Positions 25,201-36,144 of a stretch of DNA of 64,000 nt are shown here, in pieces. The first letter of the stretch is position 1. The number at the start of each line of letters is the position of its first letter. The notes below the pieces were generated by a model. That model saw only the letters and a list, made by a program, of their open reading frames with translations, was not told the DNA's origin and did not search any database. The translations under genes were made by a program, and so were the position numbers. The DNA lies in the NCBI GenBank assembly GCA_036874045.1, contig CM072335.1, forward strand, positions 24,683,501 to 24,747,500, written 5' to 3'. Source of the DNA: Cymodocea nodosa. Taxonomy: Eukaryota > Streptophyta > Magnoliopsida > Alismatales > Cymodoceaceae.

Positions 25201-28200
25201 GGTGTTGGACAACTAACAGCCAGATCAGCAAAACTTAAAAGAACATCAATTTCAGAAAGTAGACCAGCCAAATTCTCAAATACCTAGATAGATGGAGCCA
25301 TCAACAACCTCAGAACATTTTAGCTCCCAAAAAGAAAATTCAAATGGTTGAAAATAATACCTCAGAGAAAGATGCTGCTGTACCAACAACTCTAAGAACA
25401 AGTTCTCTTTGACAAGAACAATATTGGTCAAATATCTTTTGATACTGAACACTTAACTTTTTAAGCTTTGAGTTTGTAAATTTCACACCATCTTTCCGGG
25501 TTTCAAGGATAACAAAATGTACACTGAGCTTTTTCCTTACCTTTTGCTCTTCTTTCTTTGTAATCCTAAAAACATGCCCAAATTGTGTTCCTTTCTCCAA
25601 TTTCAGGGTCTTCTCATAAGAAAGATCCAGATCATCTGCTACTTTTTTATGCAAATCTTTGATCTGTTGGTCAACAGCATTTAGTTTATCCTTCAGAACA
25701 ACTAAATTGTCATCATAACTAGTGGATATCATATATTGCCCATTCTCAACCTCATCAAGGTCAATAGCACATGTAACAAGGCCAAAGAATTTTTCCATAT
25801 GATTTGCATCCAGCCAAATCTCTAAGGGATCCAAATATCTGCTCTTAATCAATGGTAAAAATTGCCCCACATATTGCTCCAGAATGTACTTCACATCTGG
25901 AAGCCTAATGAATGACTGCATACCAAAAAAAGGTATATAAGAAATCATGCACCTTTTGTATAAGGGAAGTAAATGGTGAGGCAAAGCATCTAAAGGATGC
26001 ACATGCATAACCAATGACACTCCCTGAATAAATAAATATATACACACATAAGTATCTCTAGATGTTTAACTGAGGTCAAATATTGAATATTTAGTGGACT
26101 TAAGAGAACTATACAAAAAAACAATTTACTTGATAAACAAAAAAGTGAACAATATCAGTCCTGTTTCCTTTGCAACAGGACAGGTGCCCTAATGGAGCTT
26201 TAGAACAGAAACAAGTAAATACAGTAACAGAAACAAATGAATACGAACAAATAAATCAGAAAATCCACCAAAACAGCACACAAGAAACAAGTGTATAAAA
26301 CAACAGAAAAGGAAGAACATGATAACAAATACCTGATAGAGTTTCATGACAGGATGCAAACTTGTAGCCTTCTTCAAACTACGTGTCAATCTTTCAATAT
26401 CAGAAACTCTTTTCAGCTGCTGACGCAAACCTTGTCTAAGTTCAGTATCCTCTACAAATGCCTGAACCAAATCCAATCTGTTGTTAATCTCATTTATATC
26501 TAATAGAGGTTGCTTTAGCCACCTATTCAACAACCTTTTTCCCATTCCAGCAGTGCAGGTTCTATTCATCAAACCAAACAAGCTATAATTTTTATTTGCA
26601 TCTGTTTTGCTCTGAAGAACATTCAAGGCCCTCACTGCAGCTGAATCTAATCTCATGTAACTTTTAAGATTGTATTTCTGGATTGTATAATTTCCATAGT
26701 TAGTCTCATCTGCAAGTAATTCTAAGTATGACAGCAAAGCACCAAGAGCACCTAATGCATATTCATATTCAGAGAGTAGGTCACGAACTGATTCAATGGA
26801 ACCTCTGATGATTCTACCAAGATCCTGTACCAAATCTCGTGATCTGAATTCTGCCTTCTTCCTTTCAGTCAGAAGAACATCACATTTGTTGAGGACATCA
26901 TGCAAAGTTTTTTCAACTGATTTTCCACTTTCTGCTGGCAGGAGGCACTCCTTGCATCCAAGAGCCACCAGAACTGATTCCACATTTGTGAATTGGCTAT
27001 CATCAAGAAATTCAGCTAAGCCAAAAACACGCTTAGTCATGTCCACAAAACTTAACCCTATGGTGAACTGATTTTCACGAGAATTAAGGCACAATGCCAC
27101 AATAACAGGAGAATCCTGCATGTCAATGTTGGCAAACAAAATATCTTCAAAGCATCCAAGGTTTCCAGGTGTTCCAGTTTTCACCAAACGCCAATTAGAT
27201 CCAGCACCCTCATAGAGTTCTATTATATGATCAGTTCTGACCAACAGGAGATCACGCACAATGGACTCAAACATGTTTTTGCTTACACTTACACTAAATA
27301 TACTATCAGTACCATTTCCCAACTTTCGTAGAGCAGTAGTTGTATGGTAATAAGTATTTGCTATAAATAATGCATCCTCACCATGTGCAGTGTAATAATC
27401 CTGATTTGATTCCAAACGAAAATTAGAATGTTGATTGAACAAAAAATCATGACTCAAAAAAAAAGAAATAAAAATCTGTGAAATTCAATTGCCGAGGCAA
27501 CAAATTATATAGTAAGAGTTTCCATTATATTGAAAGGCAGCTTGTAATTACTATTAAGACTCCAATCACCATTGTTTTGCCAGCTTTGAATACCTATAAA
27601 GGACTAAAGAAGAAATGAAACTACTAGCCTTCTTTCCTTTTTGTTATGAAAGATTGAGTAATAATATGTAGCACACTCATACAAGTGTTTGGAAAATAAT
27701 ATGCAAGTACATCTGTGCATGAAAAACAATGAACTTCTGAAAAGGAAAAGTAAATGAAACCTGAAAAAAGAAAGCATTTCACATGAATCACATCTAGCAG
27801 ATAGAAAAGATTCATCACTAGATCTTACCAAAAAAATAAAGAATAAAATACATGATAGAAGCTGCAGATGGACATTTTCAATAGCTTCTGTAGAAAATGA
27901 GCATATTATTGGACATTTCTTATTGTTTGTAGATGCAATGGTTATCTAGATGCAACTTGGATATAGGGTTCCCATTTTTCATACCAGTGAGAGATCCATG
28001 TTTTGCGTGAATTGGTTTTCCATGTAATAAATTTGAAGTAACTATTAGAAATAATATTGTCAGCTACTCAATAATATCATGTCTCATCTTTTAGTATCCA
28101 TTCCTGATATCATTAGCATACGTAATGCTACTATGGTACGTGCATATCTGTGGTTAATAAGGCCACCCATAACACAGCTCTCCCACTTGAGTGACCAGGG

Positions 28201-31200
28201 ACCCAGGCCATGTCTTTGCCATAATATTGGAAAAATGGCAGCCACTTTTCCAGGGGGAAGCCCCCACAAAAAAGGGAGAGGTCTGGGGCCCTTGATACAA
28301 ACGAAAAGGATGCAGAGCAGAATATAAGTAGAATGAGTCTAAGTAAAACAAAGCAACAAGCCCATCCCCTTTCATTCAAGCAACCTTTATAGGCAAACCA
28401 GGGCCTAACAAGGCTTCAAGGGGAGCAAGCATGATAGATGCAAAAATTAGATTCATACAAAGCAACAAAAGAATTACTCGTTAGTCTATTTTCTCTATTA
28501 TAATAATCAACAAAAATTCAAAAAACGTACAACCAACTGCAACCTAAATTCCAATAAAAAGAAAATTGTAATCAAAGAGTCTAATGTCTCTGATGCATAG
28601 GACTTTTATATGAAATCAATTAGACACAATGATAAGATATATGGTTCCTTTATGAGCTAAGAGCATAGAGTACAGGTTCAATTTACATGATCACTCACAC
28701 TGAATCAACAACCAAATATTTAACTTCACATATATCCAAGAGTACAAGAAAAACTACTTCATGATTTCATTTTTTATCTTTGCTTCCTTTTAGTGAACTC
28801 AAAAAAATAGACAAAGTTACAAATAGGCACGAATTATTAAGAAAATTAATGTAAAGAAATAGACACATGGAGAAAAATTAAAACTAATGTGAGAGAAGAT
28901 AGTAGCTACTAATTACAAATGAAAGATGTAAGAATGAAAAAGAAATTACAATTATACTCAATGTTTATAAAAATTATATATCAATCATGACTATGGAGCA
29001 CCCTTTATATTATATTAGAATATCACAATAATGGTTTAGCAAATTATGATTGGCAAAAATTAAATGAAATAAAACCACATGAATTTTACAACATGCAACC
29101 CACACATCCTCAATGTAGAAAATCAACAAAAATTAAGAAAAGGGAAAATGTTCCTTACACTCAAACATTGAAAGTGTCACAACTCTCATGTCTCTTGATC
29201 TTGTCCTCTTCTTGCATTAGATCCATTCAGTGCTTTTAGATTAAGGTGGAGTGTTTCTAAGCTGGTATATAATTAAATAAGTAATAAGTTTAGTAACAAC
29301 TATTGAAAAACACTCGCATATTTTCACTTACTAGTCAAAATAATCATTATCAAGCATCCCTCAATTAAAAGGCACAACAAAACTCAAGTTCAACTCCTTA
29401 TTCATTGGCAAAACCAGACAATTAAAGATACCACTTGGATCAATTATGAAGAGCTTCGCCAACAATTTCCTGATTTCAACCTTAAGGGCAAGGTCAATTC
29501 TAAAGCAAGGGTACTTCCACATTTACATGTTTTAGTGGTTTATCATTTCTAAATAAACCATGGCCCAATGTGTTGAACCAAGTACATGGAATACTGGGAG
29601 TCAAGATGAATGAGTGGTTAGTAGGAGTTGTTAAGTTTGTTATGCTTGATATGAGAAGCCTCCAAACTATGGTTGAGTTCCTCTGTCGGTTGTAATAAGT
29701 GGATAAAAGGATATGGAAGTCTAACCACATCTTGGTTCACTCTCTTCACTCCCTCTCATCTTCTACTCTCATTCTCTTCATCCTATCACCACTGAGACAA
29801 GTGAATATACAATGTAGCATCAACAACAGGAGGTTAATAAAGCTCATTTGCAAGCTCTCCAATGTGGATAAGATCATGGATACAATCTCTCAAAGAGTTT
29901 TTGCCAAGGTTGGAGTGAACATCATCGATTATGAAGGGTTGCATTGACAGTTTCTTCATTTTGACCTTAAGGGAAAGGTCAAATATGGGGGAATACTTGC
30001 CACATGTACATATTTTAGCTGTTCATCACATGCAAATAGATCGTAGCCTAATGTGCTGAACATTTGAACCAAGCACATGAAATATTTCAAGTCAAAATGA
30101 ATGAGTTGTTAGCAAGAGTTGTTAGGCTCAGGAGAAGAAGCTTCCAGACTGTGGATGAGCTCCTTCATTAGTGAATGGATGCCAAAAATAGCTGTAATTA
30201 GTGCAGAAAAAGATATGGAAGTCTAAATCCCATCTTGGTTCTGGCTCTTGTCTACATGTGATCTTCTACTCTCATTCTCTTTATCCTATCACCTCTGGAA
30301 GCAGCGGAGCTACAAATCTGGCATCAACTGTGAGAGCTCAGCAAGCTCATTTGCGAGCTCTCCAACATGAGCAAGATCACAGATACAATCTCTGAGTGAG
30401 CTACTGCCAAGATTGGAGTGAACATCACAATTAGCTTGCTCCAAAATGTAACTGTAAAAGCCTAGATTAAATTATTATCAGCACTACTACATTTGTTCCC
30501 TCAGCAAAAATGTAGCAGGTATTTTCAGCGAAAATTATCTGGGAATCTTTTCAACTACATGTGGTATCTCATGTACACAAGAGAAAACAATAGAATACAA
30601 GGTCAGAGCTACTTTCATGAATGTAGAGGCTTAAACCCCCACTAAATTAAGGAAAAATAATTTAAATGATAATTATATATATATCAATATTTGAAAACTA
30701 TTTTATGTATAATTTAAACAATGAATAATTTTTTTAGATTTAAATTAAATTAAATAATATTGAAAATATCATTTGAAAATTAAAAAAAATTTACCTTAGT
30801 ATTTCTCACGTAAACAAGTTTCCTTCCCTTTTCTCTCAAATCTTAGCCCCTCTTCTTCAAAGTCTTCATTATGTAACTTTAGTATCAACGTTAGTCTCCA
30901 CTTTTGTTTTATTCTTCTATGGTTATGTGGATTCACCTCTACTTTGTTTATAATTTACATTAGTACTTCCATCCCTAAAATTGACATTTCTTCTATGAGA
31001 GCTCCATGATCCCTCTATTATTTGCCTATAGCCTTTGTTAGTCCTATAATTGACATTCGCGTTCTTCACCTCTATTTCGACATTGATCTTCCTTCACCTC
31101 TATTAGCCCCACGATATGAAATTCCTAGCTCCATCCCTAATAGAATATGTTACATTTTTTTCGATCTTATCTTTGATAGCTTTTTATGAAGTCGCACCGG

Positions 31201-31699
31201 GAGCTAGTGCTTGCTATCTAAGAATTGCTCCATGGATCTCATCGGAAATGTTTGATGCTTCTTGGGGCTTCTTTGGCGACATATCCATACTATGAATACC
31301 CAGTAAATACAAGCATCATGAAAATATCAACCTTCGACTCACCCGTCGGTCGAAGAAGCGGAGCGCTCTCGCATCCTACAATAGAAACAAAAACATGAGG
31401 AAGAAGAAGAAGAAAGTGGAGGAGTAGGAGGAGGAGGATGAGGGAAAGAAAAGGAAGATTTTTTTCCTCCGGAGAAAAGAATACAAACAGGATGAGGTGG
31501 GTTACACGAGGCAGTGTCTTGAAGAAGGAGATGAAGCCATGGGTTTGCCTTGCATCTGCAAGCATACAAGAAAGAGAGCAGTGTATAAACGAAGAAAGAG
31601 CAAGAGCTTGAGAAGGAAGCACATGACGTGGGAGAAGGGAGCATTACCGAGTTTGAGCTCGGGGAGCTTGCTGTGCTCAGGGGAACGATCATTATCCAT
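10285..31699 (-). CDS. MSH2: DNA mismatch repair protein MSH2, 13 exons, complete
   Basis: MutS homologue that pairs with MSH6, MSH3 or plant MSH7 to recognise mismatches and small loops in the nucleus. Coding exons, 5' to 3': 31648-31699, 31506-31555, 31343-31375, 26333-27400, 25361-25915, 25173-25283, 25002-25091, 24841-24912, 20284-20394, 16682-16808, 13687-13889, 11706-11843, 10285-10482. All junctions are GT-AG and phase-consistent, giving 935 aa, close to the plant norm of about 937. The start ATG opens [17 protein letters not shown]. Exon 4 carries DYYTAHG and most of the mismatch-binding, connector and lever domains. Walker A GPNMGGKS is at residues 665-672, Walker B with DELGRGTS near 744-751, and the ATHFHEL segment near 777. 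The protein ends WLQQFF. Introns 3, 8, 9 and 10 are 3.9, 4.4, 3.5 and 2.8 kb and hold transposon debris. Nothing suggests loss of function. Confidence 0.95.
14573..14656. repeat. 28-bp tandem repeat, three copies, MSH2 intron 10
   Basis: The unit CTCCTCAAAGCTAATGCTTG plus AGCTCTTA starts at 14573, 14601 and 14629. The first and last copies differ by a few bases. The rest of intron 10 (13890-16681) shows nothing recognisable. Confidence 0.85.
16893..17500. mobile_element. MITE-like element with nested terminal inverted repeats, MSH2 intron 9
   Basis: The left end GAGTGTTTGTGCATCTAGAA and the right end (reverse complement GAGTTTGTGTGTGGTGGAAA) form an imperfect terminal inverted repeat followed on both sides by AAAGTAAT-like sequence. 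A second pair, GAGTGTTTGTGCATAATAAA near 16998 and a CATACAAAACACC end near 17452, lies inside. The core is very AT-rich. The ends resemble hAT-type non-autonomous elements of plants. No coding capacity and no clear 8-bp target duplication were seen. Confidence 0.55.
17080..17275. repeat. AT-rich short repeats inside the MITE-like element
   Basis: Recurrent ATAAAATATGATTTTTATGA and TGATTTATGATGATAA motifs recur irregularly over about 190 bp. Confidence 0.65.
19310..19670 (+). mobile_element. LINE fragment, endonuclease region, MSH2 intron 9
   Basis: Broken plus-strand frames read [13 protein letters not shown], then FTFVYASC, then after a frameshift [12 protein letters not shown] and [20 protein letters not shown]. 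This order and the W-x-V-x-GD-x-N motif match the N-terminal part of a plant LINE apurinic-type endonuclease. Stops and a frameshift show it is dead. It lies antisense to MSH2. Confidence 0.6.
19901..19936. repeat. Poly(C) run followed by (CA)n
   Basis: A C-rich homopolymer with a single T break runs into an alternating CA tract, within MSH2 intron 9. Confidence 0.8.
21455..21610. repeat. 79-bp tandem duplication, MSH2 intron 8
   Basis: The segment starting CCCTGTCTCATTAATCTTC and containing ATTGTAAATTTCCTT and CCCAACCACTCC occurs twice, with landmarks at 21457 and 21536. The copies differ at several bases. Confidence 0.8.
22434..24328 (+). mobile_element. TRIM-like small LTR element with a split 5' LTR, MSH2 intron 8
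   Basis: A clear right LTR at about 24151-24328 begins TGTTAGAATAAATAGATCC and ends CTACTATTTCTCA. It is preceded by a purine-rich tract (AACTTAAAGGAGTG). A matching left LTR is found in two parts, about 22434-22485 (AGAATAAAAGTATCCTTATA) and 23036-23162 (ending CACTATTTCATG), separated by about 550 bp of unrelated sequence. After it comes TTGGCATTAGAATC, like an initiator-Met primer site. The roughly 1-kb interior has no gag or pol and is rich in CCACCA triplets. The size and lack of coding sequence fit a TRIM or a strongly deleted copia element. Confidence 0.55.
24466..24600. mobile_element. Possible MITE end, MSH2 intron 8
   Basis: GTTTGTTTGTGCATGACAAA near 24470 and ATATTTGTGCACATAACAAA near 24562 resemble the end sequence of the MITE-like elements at 16893 and 58299. 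No matching opposite end was found. Confidence 0.3.
29352..30427 (+). mobile_element. Ty3/gypsy 3' tail with two tandem LTRs, MSH2 intron 3
   Basis: Plus-strand 29390-29500 reads [20 protein letters not shown], then [14 protein letters not shown], the C-terminal chromodomain-type end of a gypsy integrase. It is followed by an LTR at about 29516-29924. A 73-bp piece (29925-29997) then repeats the end of that frame ([17 protein letters not shown]), and a second LTR follows at about 29998-30427. Both LTRs end TTGGAGTGAACATCA. This tail-LTR-tail-LTR arrangement suggests unequal recombination. The rest of the element is missing. Confidence 0.7.
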
Positions 31700-31797
31700 G
31701 TCTGTAGTCGCGACGGCAGCGGCGTGAGAGGCGGACAGGAGGCGTGGAGAACGGGCAGCGATGGTCCCGGGAACCGAAGGGAACGAGAGGCGATTTC

Positions 31798-31837
31798 GGC
31801 GGGAAATAGCGCACTGAGACTTGTCGGGAAATAGCGC
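31798..31837 (-). promoter_or_regulatory. Two E2F-type sites upstream of MSH2
   Basis: GGCGGGAAA at 31798-31806 is the reverse complement of TTTCCCGCC, a consensus E2F site (TTTSSCGC). TCGGGAAA at 31824-31831 is a near-match. Both lie in a 12-bp direct repeat (CGGGAAATAGCGC) spaced 25 bp apart, 100 to 135 bp upstream of the MSH2 start codon. MSH2 is known as an S-phase gene under E2F control in other organisms, so the sites are plausible; binding here is inferred. Confidence 0.6.
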
Positions 31838-31859
31838 TCGGCGCTCTCAGGACACGTTT

Positions 31860-33185
31860 AGATTATTAATTGTTGGGAAGCCCGTCAATCTTCTAGAAAA
31901 TTTTATATATATTCAAATAATAAAGTATGTTTTAAAAATTTATAACACTTTCAAAATATAATCTTATCATGTATGATGAAATATAATATTTAATTACAAA
32001 AATTTGTCAAAATTATATTAGTGACAACAGAGAAAACCAAGTAGGTACCTAATAGAAAAAAAATTCTTGTAGACACCTAATTTATTCCATTATTTATTAC
32101 ATGAATAATTAATTTACAGTATAATCTACCGTAGATTAAAATTTCAACCTCATCAAAGTTATATTCATAAAGATTTTTTAATTTGAAAATTAGTGGTGGA
32201 AATTTAATAGAAAGTGGCTAGTTTTACTATCATTCAGTGAAGTAGCAATACTTGTTCAATATAAATAAAAATTTTACCATACATTTATGATCATCCAATA
32301 ATATCTGTATTATTTCTTTTACCCATCTATTTATTCATAGAGAAAATTTTCACGCCTACAAAAAGCATTTAGGCACCTAAAAGAAAGTGAACATAATAAC
32401 AAGGCATATACATAAAGATATTTATCATCATCAACATGAATAATAATAACTATTACTAATGTTAATAAAATTACTTGTTAATATTATTCTTTATTATTAA
32501 TGTATGAATTACCATATTGAATACTAAATAAAATCATAGCAATAAATATTTTTAAAGATATTAATAGCAATAAAGAATTTCAATATTACCATTATTATAA
32601 TTATAATAAAAATTATTAGAATTCATGATATTGATATTGAAGTATTTAATATTATAATATTCATATCATTTCTAATACCATTAAGAAACTAGCTTATTAT
32701 AAGAAACTCATACATACATGCATGAATACATACATCCATACATAAACACAGAATACTAGATTAAACCATTTTAAAAAACATCTGAGACGCTCTATTGACC
32801 ATTTCAATGAGTGATGGTCTATTAAAACGAACCATCCTAATCCAAATTCGACGGAATGGGACGATCAGTTCACTGGGTCAGATCATTCAACCATTAAACG
32901 ATTGAACTAAACTTCTTGACCTATACCTTGATAGTTCCTGGTCCGACCAATTGACCAAGCCCGGATTTTAAGAGCTGGATGGACTCCACGCCTTGAACAT
33001 CGTACATTTCTAAAGTTTCATAAAAAAGGTGCCACTATGGATTACCGGTGTCAAACTCATGAAACCCGTTTGATTTTGTAGTAGAATACCATAACTTACC
33101 ATTGATAGCTGGTGTCAATATCACCTGAAACCCGTTGGATTTTGTCGAGTACAATACAAAATTTTACACTATCAAAAAGAATCCT
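31860..33185. other. AT-rich spacer between MSH2 and the EAF gene
   Basis: Very AT-rich sequence with runs of ATTA and TAATA and no recognisable gene or element. It should contain the EAF 3' UTR at its right end and the MSH2 promoter at its left. Confidence 0.4.
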
Positions 33186-36144
33186 TCAAATTTGGACCTC
33201 GCCACCCGAGCTACCAGAATCATCATCACTGGCTTCACTGTCACTACTGCTAGTTCCACTTCCACTTTCACTCTCGCTGCTCCTGCTTCCACTTCCGCTG
33301 GTTCTGCTAGAACTGGAAGTTTCTCTCTGCTCTTCTGCGTTCACTTGAGCACGCAATGCTTCCGCCGCATTTGGTCCTTTCTCTTCATCATCATCGCTGA
33401 CGTCCACATCAGCAATCTCATCATCAGAATTGTTCTCATCAATATTTATATTGTTATCTACAACTGCTGGTTGCCCTCCATCATTTGTTTGACTTGGTGT
33501 TTCATAGTCATCACCAAAAATTAAATTGAAATGGTCATCATGCTCACTGATCTTCCTCTTCGGGGAGAGGGATGATGACTTTGGTGGAGCTGAAAGGTGA
33601 TCAGAGGCCCTGCTATCAGGTTTTGCACCTGAAGGTGACAAAGTTATCAGTCAACTTGAATATGCTGCATATCTAGGAGCTTTGAATAGTAAAATATGCT
33701 CTATCGACTGTTCTATTTCAAGATGATATAAGACCACGGGTCCTTCATATCTGTCTAGTAATATAAGATGAAAAATAAGAAGGGTTGACTAAATACGTCT
33801 CTGTTGTGCTAACTTCCCATACCAAAATTAGCATTAAAAAAGGTTGATGTTCTTTTATTTCCGTTACTAAAAATATGCAATGTATCAAAATTGTTCCTTA
33901 ACCTAACAGACCTAGTGAGATTTTCTTTTCTTCAAACAATAAGGCTATCATATTCAATTCCTGAAAAACTATCTACTCATCCAAAAATGCAGTTGATTTG
34001 ATAAGAGTAGACGAGAAGTGAGCATACAATGGTAGTTTTATGCATGACGTTAAATCCAAAAATGTAACCGGCAGCAAAAATTTTTTAGAAGATAGTTTGA
34101 GTCTGGAACGTTAATAAGTTCATTTTAGCCTGGCTCATATCTGGAGGACGTTCATCGAATCCACCAATACCATATTTGCAGTATGTTCATTGGCAAGAGG
34201 AAACATATTCCACATCACAGTATACTGAATAAACTGCATCTGCAGAGCTCAATTACCTCGTAAATCCTACTTTAGCAGTCTGTACTGATGCATTACCCTA
34301 ATCCAGTAAAAATGCATTTCAAGTACATACAGATGATTCCTTGGATTCAACGGACATCATGGAATTGTTAAGGATTAAGATCAAGGGTAACAGTAAATAG
34401 CAAACATGTACGTCAAGAGATAGCAAGAATCCTAGCAACTGAACTGATCTTCCAGATTTTGAAGATGGATTTGCAGTTTTTTGGAAAAAAGGAAATCAAA
34501 TACACAGTTGAATTTACCTGGACTCTCTGGCTCGCCTATATCAATTTTTTCCACCTCCAGCTGTAATTTACATAATAACATGAGATTAGGTCATATCATG
34601 GATGAACTACTTCAAATCAAAATGTCAGTGTTGACATGTATATCACATACAAAAGAGAAGAAACTGCAATCAACAGGTTAATAAGATTCTTACTAGCCCA
34701 TTCTCATCCATGACCATGAGAAGAGATCGCATATTATAATAAGCCAAAAGAGTTTGCTGACTATTATCTAAAGAATGTCATAAAACAAAGAACAGACCCA
34801 TTAGGCTCAACTAAATTATGTCAATTTTGAATGTCATCACATAATTCAGACTTAGGATTTAAAATTTACAATGATATCATAATACTGGTATCAGCATTCA
34901 CAATTCATGCATAATTGCATATCAAAATCCTTTGGATGTTGTACCTAATGTTGTTCTTTGGTTATTCATGTTATAGAGGCTAAGGCTCCCTCAAATTTCA
35001 CTTTTATATTGTGCACAGGATGTGTAATATTTGTCCTCTTCGACCCACTCAAAGAACGGTTCTAAATTGACTCAAAGGCACATCACTTACTTTTTAATGC
35101 TTGCCATAGAAGCCAAGACAACCACTTTGTAGTGGATGTCCATGATCGTATCCTTGTTCAAACCATGTACTTACAGGATAATGCTTTACAGTTACAAACA
35201 CAGAAACTAAACATGATGGAAAAACAAGATCAATGTAACTCATCCTTGAGTATGAATTCTTTGAAAGACATGTGACGTAAAACGAAGTTGATATTGATCT
35301 ATATAACATGATCAATGATGTCCAGAAAGCAAAAACACCAACAATAATTTATGCACAATGGAGAGCTTTTGAATGTAATGGAAACTTACATTTGCCACGG
35401 TTTTGGCAAAAGTCTGTGGTTTGGGCATTTTGCCAACGGGAGATGAACGGTTCTCTGTACCAGTCACAGCAGCAGTAGCTGCAGCTGCAGGAGTCACTGA
35501 GGCCAGAAATGAAGAAGCGGCAGTAGACTCTCCAGGAATTCTGACATGGCGTAAGCGTTTAACAGCACGATGCAGCCGTTCCAGCCGAAACGTCTCACCA
35601 TCAAAAAACAACACGCCATCATTCTCCTTGTAATCTTCACTACTACCTTCAAATGTCACCTTTGGCTTCCCTGGCTGATTATTCTGAAACTCCACGGTGA
35701 CCCGGTTCTCCTTGTTCTTGTACAGCGATCCTGCTTGACTCTTATCTATGGAGGCTGGCTTAAACTCATCTATGGTGCAAAACAAGAACATCGTCATTCT
35801 CTTATTAACCGATTGATAGCTTCTGTTTTTCAAACAGTGAAATGGCCATGGAACCAACGAAAAACACACATCGCATTCACAAGCAATTAGAAAAAAACAA
35901 ACTTTTTTCGGATGAGGCGAGATAAAGATCGAATTAACAAAATCAAGACAAACAAATAACAGAAAGAGGGAACACTCGATAAATAGGAATGGGGGTGGGG
36001 ATTAGACAACATACATCTCAGCGTGCAGAATTTGTTGGAGGAACTGTCCTTGAAGGAAGGGCCCAACGTGAGATTGTACCACCTCCCCGACACAGGTGCC
36101 GAACCGCTCGGCTCGCTGTTGTTGCCATTGCCGAGGTTAGCCAT
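33186..36144 (-). CDS. EAF-type Pol II transcription elongation factor, 4 exons
   Basis: Exons are 36015-36144, 35390-35769, 34518-34560 and 33186-33628, all GT-AG and in phase, giving 331 aa. The first Met opens MANLGNGNNSEPSGS. Residues 21-140 or so form the EAF (ELL-associated factor) N-terminal domain: GRWYNLTLGPSFK, the split TLRYEFKPAS junction, SLYKNKENRVTVEFQN, SEDYKENDGVLFFDG and RLERLHRAVKRLRHVR. EAF proteins bind ELL factors and promote Pol II elongation in the nucleus. The C-terminal 100 residues are acidic and Ser-rich, ending in SSSDSEASDDDSGSSGG, a disordered transactivation-like tail. The length is close to the plant family norm of about 325. It lies in tandem with MSH2 and divergent from the gene at 37514. 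The upstream in-frame codon at 36180 is GTG, so the start at 36144 is preferred. Confidence 0.9.

Noticed and set aside
28084-28379. Overlapping frames on both strands around 28080-28380 in MSH2 intron 3
   Set aside because: Several frames are open together and none resembles a known protein; an organelle-derived fragment was considered but could not be supported.
28571-28595. Minus-strand DIRLFDY as the missing MSH2 micro-exon
   Set aside because: No acceptor gives the right phase and the downstream frame stops. The exon at 31343-31375 fits phase, splice sites and the family.
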